In this document: piece after piece, positions 1 through 4,910 of the stretch
Numbering within the stretch: position 1 is the stretch's first letter
Layout of the letters: each line of letters opens with the position of its first letter
Translations under genes and position numbers: made by a program
Notes under the pieces: generated by a model
What the model was told of the DNA's origin: nothing
The model's database searches: none
The model's input: only the letters and a program-made list of their open reading frames with translations
Assembly: GCA_004558535.1 (NCBI GenBank)
Contig: SFCP01000100.1
Location: 1 to 7,544, forward strand
Origin: Bacteroidales bacterium
Lineage (GTDB): Bacteria > Bacteroidota > Bacteroidia > Bacteroidales > Bacteroidaceae
Direction of reading: 5' to 3'
Length of the DNA stretch: 7,544 nucleotides

Positions 1-22
1 TGACCAAAAGCAAAGTAACCAT

Positions 23-62
23 TTAGGGCTGACTCCTGCAATAGGTGGCAGCCCTAATTTTT
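23..62 (+). terminator. Hairpin plus T-run at left edge, probable intrinsic terminator
   Basis: A perfect 9-bp inverted repeat (TTAGGGCTG at 23-31, CAGCCCTAA at 49-57) with a 17-nt loop is followed directly by T5 at 58-62, the form of a rho-independent terminator reading left to right. It would end a plus-strand gene lying mostly outside the window. Which frame that gene uses cannot be decided: one frame stops at 1-3, one at 24-26 (inside the stem), and one stays open to a double stop TAATAA at 92-97. Confidence 0.5.
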
Positions 63-200
63 CATTGCCTCTTGAAAAGTTTAGCGGACAGTAATAATTT
101 TCTTTGAGTAGGATGGGCTGTGGAGCACTTGGTTGGCCCTGGGAAGCGGTCTGTTTTGATGGGGTGGGCGGTCCGTTTGCCGGCTCCGTACCCAACGAAA
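63..200. other. Intergenic stretch with no recognisable gene
   Basis: Between the left-edge hairpin and the rpsO terminator I see no coding region on either strand with family-like sequence, and no convincing TAnnTTTG promoter. The 65-residue plus-strand reading frame from 104 is low-complexity, runs into antisense rpsO, and has no support. Confidence 0.5.
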
Positions 201-234
201 TTGCCCTGCCGAGAGCATTTGTCCGGCAGGGCAA
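201..234 (-). terminator. Intrinsic terminator of rpsO
   Basis: A perfect 11-bp stem (TTGCCCTGCCG at 201-211 paired with CGGCAGGGCAA at 224-234, loop 212-223) begins 27 nt past the rpsO stop codon. On the minus strand it is followed by TTTCGTT. Its position and stability fit the end of the rpsO transcript. The short T-tract suggests moderate efficiency. The plus-strand side has only scattered T, so termination in that direction is less likely. Confidence 0.75.
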
Positions 235-261
235 TAGTTGGTTTTCGGTAAGAAGGCGGGC

Positions 262-531
262 TTACTTACGCAGGCCGAGTGCTTTCACGATGGCGCGGTA
301 GCGTTCGATGTCACGTTCCTTCAGGTAATTGAGGAGGGCGCGGCGCTTACCTACCAACTTCACGAGGGCACGTTCTGTCGTATGATCTTTACGGTTGGCC
401 TTCATGTGTTCCGTCAGATGGGCAATACGGTAAGAAAACAAAGCCACCTGGCTCTCAGCGGAGCCCGTGTCCGAATTAGACTGTCCGTACTTGCCAAAGA
501 TCTCTTGCTTCTTAGCTGAATCTAAGTACAT
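262..531 (-). CDS. rpsO: 30S ribosomal protein S15
   Basis: The 89-residue product is a full-length S15, a primary binder of the central domain of 16S rRNA that helps assemble the small-subunit platform and bridges to the large subunit. Family features are plain: the N-terminal helix, a Gly-Ser-Ala-Glu-Ser-Gln-Val segment near residues 22-28, the Arg-Ile-Ala-His-Leu-Thr-Glu-His helix near 34-41, the LVGKRRALLNYL core near residues 58-69, and a basic C-terminus. The ATG at 531 gives the usual length. The bases before it are AT-rich without a Shine-Dalgarno, as is normal for Bacteroidota. It is monocistronic by appearance, with a strong promoter 40-75 bases upstream and a hairpin terminator downstream. 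Readthrough from the btuBG operon, which lies upstream on the same strand, is possible because I see no strong terminator between them. Confidence 0.97.
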   Translation of the reverse strand: MYLDSAKKQEIFGKYGQSNSDTGSAESQVALFSYRIAHLTEHMKANRKDHTTERALVKLVGKRRALLNYLKERDIERYRAIVKALGLRK

Positions 532-572
532 TGTAATTGATAATTAAATGGTTTTGTGCTTAATAGCGGGTG

Positions 573-604
573 CAAAAGTACGGATTATCTTTGGCACAGC
601 CAAA
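573..604 (-). promoter_or_regulatory. Promoter of rpsO (Bacteroidota -33/-7 type)
   Basis: On the minus strand TTTG (604-601) is followed after exactly 20 nt by TACTTTTG (580-573). This matches the Bacteroidota primary sigma pattern TTTG / TAnnTTTG. Transcription would start near 565-567, giving a leader of about 35 nt before the rpsO ATG at 531. An 8-bp palindrome (603-622) overlaps the -33 element. Confidence 0.8.
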
Positions 605-622
605 ATATTCTGCCGAATATTT
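603..622. other. AT-rich palindrome overlapping the rpsO -33 box
   Basis: AAATATTC (603-610) and GAATATTT (615-622) form a perfect 8-bp dyad with a 4-nt centre (TGCC). It sits 43 bases past the BtuG-like stop codon and touches the rpsO -33 element. It could be a weak terminator of the btuBG operon (minus-strand TTTT closes the second arm) or an operator-like site. The sequence alone does not choose between these. Confidence 0.4.
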
Positions 623-664
623 GCGTTTGCCTGCGCGAAAGCCTGTCGTGTATGGGCTGCTTGC

Positions 665-1643
665 TTAGAATATGATGGAGCAGGGGGCCACGCCGGCGTT
701 GTATTTGGCCACGAATTTGCCGTCTACATCGTAGCGGTACAGGTAGCCGGGCGAGGTGTAGTCGTTGGACGAGGCGTTGCTGCCCACGTAGACGTTGCCG
801 TCGCGCGGATTGACGCGGATGAAGGTCGGTGCTTCGGGCTGGGGCTGTCCTTCGAGGAGTTTGTCCGTGATGCAGGAGCCGTCGGCCACGTCGTAGGCGG
901 CATAGGTGAGGATGCTCACCACCGGATTGGCGTACCAGTTGGTATAGTTGTTGAGCACGTAGAGCGTGCTGCCGTTGCAGGCCACGTCGCTACCCTCGCA
1001 GAAGTAGAAGGCGGCGTCGTTCGTATGGATCTTCCACACGGCGGGTGCTATGTCGCCGTAGTTGCCGCGTGCCACCACGTAGACGTTGCCTTGGTTGTCG
1101 GCGCAGAGGGGGCCGGGGTTCATGCCTACGGCAATCTGCGAGGTCACTTCGCAGCTTTGGGCATCGATTTTGGCCACTTTGAATCCGTTGGCGTATTGAT
1201 TGTTAGAGTTGTAGCCGTCCGAGATGCTGACATAGACGTACTTGCCCACGGCCACCATTTGCGCGGGGTTGGGTCCGACGGCCACATGGTCCGTCACGCT
1301 GAATGTCGTCGTGTCGATGCGGCTCACGTAGCCATCGTTGTTGCTCACGAATACGGCGCCCTCGGCGGCGCAGATGCCTTCGGGCTCGTTGGTCTGCACC
1401 ATGGCTTTGATGCTCAGCGTCTGGCGGTCGAGCACCCACACGAGGTTGGAGCCATAGACGGCGATGTAGAGATGGGAGCCGTAGACGACGCCTTCCTGCG
1501 GCGAGTCGCCCAGGCTTTGGCCGTTGGCGGCGAAGAACTGGTTCGACAGGTAGGTGCTGTCGCTGTACTACATTGTCGTCGTCGGAGCAGCCGGCGAAGG
1601 CAAACAGGGTGGCGCAGAGCGCCGGAAACAGGTACTTTTTCAT
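665..1643 (-). pseudogene. btuG: BtuG-like surface lipoprotein (B12-capturing beta-propeller), frameshifted
   Basis: The gene starts with a lipoprotein signal peptide: MKKYLFPALC, then a lipobox Phe-Ala-Gly-Cys with Cys19, then Ser-Asp-Asp-Asp, which matches the Bacteroidota signal for export to the outer face of the outer membrane. The rest lies in another frame, open from 1567 to 665. It holds repeated propeller-blade patterns such as VAVGPNP...YVYVS and IAVGMNP...GNVYVV, as in YncE-like beta-propellers. From 1643 to the stop is 979 bases, one more than a multiple of three. The propeller frame meets TAG at 1568-1570, and the signal-peptide frame continues only as Arg/Pro-rich nonsense. Removing one base near 1568-1577 would give an intact 325-residue protein. 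Encoded 58 bases after btuB under a cobalamin riboswitch, it fits BtuG, which binds cobalamin at the cell surface and hands it to BtuB. A sequencing or assembly error is an alternative to a real mutation. The propeller assignment is firm; the B12 role rests on context. Confidence 0.75.
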
Positions 1644-1701
1644 TTTTATAACGTTGTTTGGTGAATGAATAATGGCTTTGTGGGAAGCGGTCCGGGGCGT
1701 G

Positions 1702-3723
1702 TCAGAACGTCACCGAGGCCGACAGGCGGTAGCTGCGTCCCGGCATGGGGTAGCGGCGCACCACTTCGTACTGCCGGTCAAAGGCATTGCGCAGGTCGGC
1801 CCGCAGCAGCAGGCGGCACTCTCCGAGGTCAAACTGCCGGTACAGGCCGAAGCTCCACTCGTGGTAGGGGGCGAGGCGCGTGCCGGCCACATGTTCGTTC
1901 GTGCTCCACCGTTCGGACACGGCGGTGACGGCTGCGGACAGGTTGACCCAGGGGTTTTCGTAGGCCAGTGAGGCCGTCAGTGCGTGCTGCGGCATATAGG
2001 CGGGCTGTTTGCCGAAGCTTTGCGACTCGCGACGGGTGCGGTCGGCGCCCCTCTGCCAGGAGTAGTTGGCACTGAGGAGCAGGCTGTGGCGCCGCGCGGG
2101 GGCATATTCGGCCCTGAGGACCACGTCTGCGCCGCCCACGTTGGTTTGGCCGATATTTTCCGTGCGCCATACGTACAGGTTGTACGGGATGGCGCTGATG
2201 CGGTCGTCGATGCGGTTGTAGTAGCCGTCGGCCGTCAGTTCCGCGAGGGGGAAGTGCTCGCTTGCGGGCAGGGCGAGCGTCAGCCCCAGGCCTAACTGCC
2301 GCGCCAGTTCGGGGCGCAGTTTTTGCGAACCGAGGTGATAGTAATAGCACTCGGTGAAGGTGGGCACGCGAAAGGACTCCTTATATAATATGCGCGCGCG
2401 TAGTTCGCCGCGTCCGCCCTCGTGTCCCCTCCAGGAGGCCAGGCGGTAGCCTGCGGTGAGGGCCGGCGACAGGCGGCGGGCATTGCGTGCCGCGTCCGAG
2501 CCGTGGTTTTCGTTCCAGTCCAGGTGGGCCGTCAGCCGCGCCGTGGCCGAGAATTTTTCGCCGCCGTAGCGCAGGCTCAGGGCCTGCAGCCACGTTTGCC
2601 GCGCCACGTCGTGGTCCGTCGGCTGGTTGCTGTTGAGGCTTTGCAGGCTGAGGTCGGTGGCATAGGCCGCCTCCCAGGCGCCCCACCGCCGGGCGGCACC
2701 GGCTGTGGCGTACCATTCGCGCTGGCGGTAGTCCTGTTCCAGACGTCCGCCGGGGTACTGTGCATCGACGTCGGCGTAGTGGCTTTCGTGGTAGTCGAAT
2801 TTGGCAGCCGCCATCAGGCGCACCCGGCCGGCGTAGCGCTGCATCCGCAGTTGTGCCAGGGCGCGGCGCTCGTCCAGTTGCTCGGTGCCTTTGTCGGTGT
2901 AGAGGATGACCTGTCCCGGCAGCTGTCGGCGGTCGTCATCGTAGGCCACCAGTGCGTCCCATTGGCCGCCGCCGCGGTCGGTGGCGTGCAGGTCGGCCTT
3001 GCCGCCGGCGGTCTGCATGCGGCTGTGTGTGCGGCGCTCGTGGGTGGTGAGCAGGCCGTTCTGCCAGGTGAAGGGGTAGTCGTTGCGCGCGTAGAAGTAG
3101 TGCGACGAAAGGCCCATGCGCAGGCGCGCCGAGGGCTGTGCCGTCAGTCGCAGCGAGGGAGCGTAGGTGCCAAACGAGGCCTGCATCATCGTCAGCCGGC
3201 CGTGCAGTCCGCGCCCCGCCGTGTCGCTGCTTTCGGGCGTGAGGCTGAGTGTGGCGGCCTGCAGGTTGCGGACGGGTGCCAGCAGGTCGGCGGCGTCGGC
3301 CACCGAGAGCGTCACGCGGCTCAGCTCCTCGAGGGTAAATCGCGACAGGTCCGTCTGTCCCTGGCGGGCATCGCCCACGGCCAGTCCGTCGTAGGTCACC
3401 ACGGTGTGGGCCGCGCCCAGTCCGCGCACGCTGACGGTCTTCAGTCCGCCCGCTCCGCCGTAGTCGCGCAGGTTGACGCCGGCCATCCGTCGCAGCACGG
3501 CGGTCATGTCCGTGGCGCCGGTGCGTGCCAGGTCCTGCATCCGCAGCACCTGTTGCGGTGTGTTGCTGCGGCGGGGGTCGCGGGCGCTCCATTCGCGCAC
3601 CACGGCCTGGGGCAGGGTGTCGTTGCGGGGCACCCTCGGCTGGGCCACGGCCGTGGGGACCGAGGAGCACCAGCAGCACAGGGCTGCCGTCAGGCACCGG
3701 ACAATGGACAGAAACAGTCTCAT
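1702..3723 (-). CDS. btuB: TonB-dependent outer-membrane cobalamin receptor, BtuB-like
   Basis: The 673-residue protein begins with a signal peptide ending near Ala-Val-Ala27/Gln28. A possible TonB-box segment (DTLPQAVV, 35-42) follows, then a plug domain to about residue 150 with typical VSVRGLGAAHTVVTYDGLAVGD and FTLEELSRVTL-like signatures. A long beta-barrel of aromatic strands comes next, ending in Ser-Val-Thr-Phe with the terminal Phe expected for outer-membrane insertion. No N-terminal carboxypeptidase-like domain or SusC-type features are seen. The start at 3723 is chosen because the frame upstream runs into the riboswitch and the signal peptide begins exactly here. The substrate is inferred from the adenosylcobalamin-type riboswitch in its leader and from the BtuG-like gene 58 bases downstream in the same transcript. 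It would import corrinoids using energy from TonB-ExbB-ExbD. The length is normal and I see no interruptions. Confidence 0.9.
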   Translation of the reverse strand: MRLFLSIVRCLTAALCCWCSSVPTAVAQPRVPRNDTLPQAVVREWSARDPRRSNTPQQVLRMQDLARTGATDMTAVLRRMAGVNLRDYGGAGGLKTVSVRGLGAAHTVVTYDGLAVGDARQGQTDLSRFTLEELSRVTLSVADAADLLAPVRNLQAATLSLTPESSDTAGRGLHGRLTMMQASFGTYAPSLRLTAQPSARLRMGLSSHYFYARNDYPFTWQNGLLTTHERRTHSRMQTAGGKADLHATDRGGGQWDALVAYDDDRRQLPGQVILYTDKGTEQLDERRALAQLRMQRYAGRVRLMAAAKFDYHESHYADVDAQYPGGRLEQDYRQREWYATAGAARRWGAWEAAYATDLSLQSLNSNQPTDHDVARQTWLQALSLRYGGEKFSATARLTAHLDWNENHGSDAARNARRLSPALTAGYRLASWRGHEGGRGELRARILYKESFRVPTFTECYYYHLGSQKLRPELARQLGLGLTLALPASEHFPLAELTADGYYNRIDDRISAIPYNLYVWRTENIGQTNVGGADVVLRAEYAPARRHSLLLSANYSWQRGADRTRRESQSFGKQPAYMPQHALTASLAYENPWVNLSAAVTAVSERWSTNEHVAGTRLAPYHEWSFGLYRQFDLGECRLLLRADLRNAFDRQYEVVRRYPMPGRSYRLSASVTF

Positions 3724-3776
3724 GGCATACGGACGGACCACACCGGCCCGATGAGGGGCAGAGTGTCGTCCCGAAT

Positions 3777-3827
3777 AAAAAAGGATGGATAGTGGGCCGT
3801 GCCCCGGCTCTCCTCGAAGCCGACGGG
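3777..3827 (-). promoter_or_regulatory. Possible expression platform of the cobalamin riboswitch
   Basis: Between aptamer and btuB the minus strand has a hairpin (3825-3827 with 3802-3804, 3818-3822 with 3805-3809, two-base bulge). It competes for bases 3802-3804 with a second small hairpin (3801-3804 with 3794-3797). A run of U6 (3782-3777) follows, but 11 nt or more after either stem, so this is not a textbook terminator. Mutually exclusive stems fit a switch, but whether control is by termination or by translation cannot be read from the sequence. Confidence 0.35.
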
Positions 3828-3841
3828 GAACGTACTTGTGG

Positions 3842-4063
3842 CAAACGCGGCAGGTCTTCTGGCTTGTCCTTTCCCAAAGCACCTTCCCGCGTTCCCTCAT
3901 GGGGAAAACAGTGGTTCTTCGCTTTGGGGCATCGGCGGGGCATGGGCACTGGCGCCCGGCCTCGGCCGGCAAAATATAAAGGCATACAGCAGCGGGACTG
4001 CACGGGATTCTCACCCGTTTCCCTTTTCACGCAGTGCCCGGTGGGCCACTGCGACCGCATTCG
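3842..4063 (-). promoter_or_regulatory. Cobalamin (adenosylcobalamin-type) riboswitch
   Basis: The minus strand holds the hallmark parts in order. A P1 arm, CGAATGCGG (4063-4055), pairs with CCGCGTTTG (3850-3842) with two G-U wobbles. Next is a hairpin CGCAGTG/CACTGCG (4053-4047 with 4036-4030). The conserved core GGGAAACGGGTGAGAATCCC begins at 4023 and is followed by the CAGTCCCGC and CTGTATGCC elements down to about 3980. The B12 box AGCCAGAAGACCTGCC is at 3864-3849. The 222-nt length includes a GC-rich variable domain. Ligand binding normally represses the downstream gene, here the btuB-btuG operon, whose start codon lies 119 nt past P1. A -7 promoter element sits directly upstream, so the RNA would begin close to P1. 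Confidence 0.95.
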
Positions 4064-4068
4064 TGCTG

Positions 4069-4076
4069 CAAAGGTA
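4069..4076 (-). promoter_or_regulatory. -7 element of the btuB-btuG operon
   Basis: TACCTTTG (4076-4069, minus strand) matches TAnnTTTG and lies 5 bases before the riboswitch P1 stem, placing the transcription start at about 4062-4064. No TTTG is present at the -33 position (the region there is CCCCCTCG), so the promoter may be weaker than that of rpsO. Confidence 0.65.
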
Positions 4077-4101
4077 GGCAAAAAGTGAGAGAACGAGGGG
4101 G

Positions 4102-4455
4102 CTTCGCCTGCATTTTTTTAGCATCGCCCGGCCTCGACGGCTTGGCAGTGCGCTGCTTGTGGGCAGGATGGGGTGGGGCGGCTGCATCGCGGTACGCCAT
4201 CAGATGGCTCCGCCGCCGGGGGCTCGCATGGTGGGGCGGTGCGGCTACATCGCGGTGCGCCATCAGATGGTCCCGCCGCCCGGGGGCTCGCGTGGTGTGG
4301 CGGTGCGGCTGCGTCGCGGTGCGCCATCAGATGGTCCCGCCGCCCGGGGCTCGCGTGGTGGGGCGGTGCGGCTGCATCGCGGTGCGCCATCAGATGACCC
4401 CGCCGCCCGGGGGGCTCGCGTGGCGGAGGGAAACGGCGCGCTGCCGCAGGCGAAG
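4102..4455. repeat. Perfect 10-bp inverted repeat bracketing the tandem repeat array
   Basis: CTTCGCCTGC (4102-4111) and its exact reverse complement GCAGGCGAAG (4446-4455) enclose a 354-bp block containing all four copies of the 63-bp repeat. The left arm is followed by T7 (4113-4119). No target-site duplication is obvious outside the arms and no transposase lies inside. It could be the ends of a small non-autonomous element or chance in GC-rich DNA. Confidence 0.45.
4173..4422. repeat. GC-rich tandem repeat, four copies of about 63 bp
   Basis: Copies run about 4173-4230, 4231-4294, 4295-4357 and 4358-4422. Each contains GTGGGGCGG or a one-base variant (GTGTGGCGG in copy 3), the hub ATCGCGGTGCGCCATCAGATG (or close to it), and a CCGCCGCC...GGGGCTCGC segment. 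The CATCAGATG markers are at 4198, 4261, 4325 and 4388, a spacing of 63, 64 and 63. The first copy lacks 5 bases and is the most diverged. CATC-A-GATG is itself a small dyad, and GGGCGG/CCGCCC within a unit could pair. Both strands can be read as repetitive peptides, but a 64-bp unit and the 58-bp copy break the frame, so this is taken as non-coding. It lies upstream of the btuB promoter. Confidence 0.9.
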
Positions 4456-4634
4456 ATTTAATATAAACTTTCTTAAAGAGGGCTTTTATGCCCATTTTTG
4501 TCGCATGCCGCGGCCGCCCGTTTTGCCGCTTCGGGCACGCCGGAAAAAATAAGTACGACTTGGGAAAAACTACAAGGCACTTGGTTGAAATTACAAAGCA
4601 CTTGGATACAAACTGCCGGCTTCCTGATTTTGCC
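4456..4634. other. Non-coding stretch between repeat array and small-RNA candidate
   Basis: An AT-rich patch (4455-4480) and a GC-rich patch (4501-4545) precede the 21-bp minisatellite. Short reading frames cross this stretch on both strands, but none resembles a protein family and none has a TAnnTTTG promoter placed to express it. Confidence 0.5.
4558..4615. repeat. 21-bp minisatellite, about 2.7 copies
   Basis: ACTTGG recurs at 4558, 4579 and 4600, exactly 21 bases apart, each followed by an A-rich segment and, in the first two copies, (C/T)TACAA(A/G)GC. The period of seven codons makes the plus strand readable as a Thr-Trp-x-Lys-Leu-Gln-like heptad peptide, but the surrounding frame has no gene-like character. 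Third-position-type differences between copies (AAACTAC against AAATTAC) are few and do not establish coding. Confidence 0.75.
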
Positions 4635-4712
4635 GAAAAAGCCCGCTATCCGGCCCGGAGTGGGGATAAAGCAAAGGAGGAAGCCGCCGATGTGCGACTT
4701 CCTCCTTTTGGG
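4635..4712 (-). ncRNA. Putative small RNA of about 78 nt
   Basis: A well-formed minus-strand promoter (4719-4750) places a start near 4712. The first 40 nt form a perfect 11-bp hairpin (AAAGGAGGAAG at 4673-4683 with CTTCCTCCTTT at 4698-4708; loop 4684-4697). A second hairpin (arms at about 4641-4652 and 4656-4666, with an internal loop) follows and ends in U5 (4640-4636), the form of an intrinsic terminator. No protein gene starts downstream on this strand before the btuB promoter. The RNA would carry anti-Shine-Dalgarno-like CUUCCUCC in one arm and GGAGGAAG in the other. An alternative is that the first hairpin is an unrelated terminator (T4 on the plus side). I recognise no known RNA family. 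Confidence 0.4.
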
Positions 4713-4718
4713 CTACTG

Positions 4719-4750
4719 CAAAGATACGACATTTTTCGGCGAAAAGCAAA
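4719..4750 (-). promoter_or_regulatory. Strong Bacteroidota-type promoter facing no protein gene
   Basis: On the minus strand TTTG (4750-4747) is followed after exactly 20 nt by TATCTTTG (4726-4719), the same geometry as the rpsO promoter. The first stable structures downstream are the two hairpins of the small-RNA candidate. Confidence 0.65.
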
Positions 4751-4894
4751 TCGGCCTCTCCGCGTTTTAACATTTGGGCGCGCCGAAGTCGCATCCGGCA
4801 AGGACCGCTGGGAGCAGGCCGGCCCGGACAAGGACTCGTGTCGGTGCAGGACCAAGATAAGTCCGCAGAAGTCGTACCTATGAAAAAAAATGCT

Positions 4895-4902
4895 TACCTT
4901 TG
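4895..4902 (+). promoter_or_regulatory. -7 element of the glycosyltransferase cluster
   Basis: TACCTTTG (4895-4902) matches TAnnTTTG. Only 8 bases separate it from the ATG at 4911, so transcription would start within a few bases of the start codon. No TTTG occurs at the -33 position, and an A8 tract (4883-4890) lies in the spacer. Confidence 0.6.
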
Positions 4903-4910
4903 CGGGATAT

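Noticed and set aside
548..1651. Long plus-strand reading frame of 367 codons
   Set aside because: It is antisense to the lipoprotein gene, has low-complexity Val/Ala/Gly/His composition and no family resemblance; GC-rich codon bias on the other strand explains it.
2422..3792. Plus-strand reading frame of 456 codons
   Set aside because: It is antisense to btuB, with Ala/Val/Gly/Gln-rich composition and no recognisable domain.
3724..4014. N-terminal extension of btuB to 4014
   Set aside because: The added codons translate the riboswitch aptamer and leader; a signal peptide begins at 3723.
4173..4422. CRISPR array
   Set aside because: The whole 63-bp unit is repeated with no unique spacers, and no cas genes are present.
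4034..4552. Repeat-encoded proteins on either strand across the 63-bp array
   Set aside because: Unit lengths of 58, 64, 63 and 65 change frame between copies, and no promoter or domain supports translation.
4498..4770. 90-codon plus-strand reading frame over the minisatellite and hairpin
   Set aside because: It runs through the 21-bp repeat and the 11-bp hairpin, lacks a promoter and resembles no protein family.
4890..4910. Earlier in-frame start of the GT4 gene at 4890
   Set aside because: The TAnnTTTG element overlaps these codons, and the family start is the Met at 4911.
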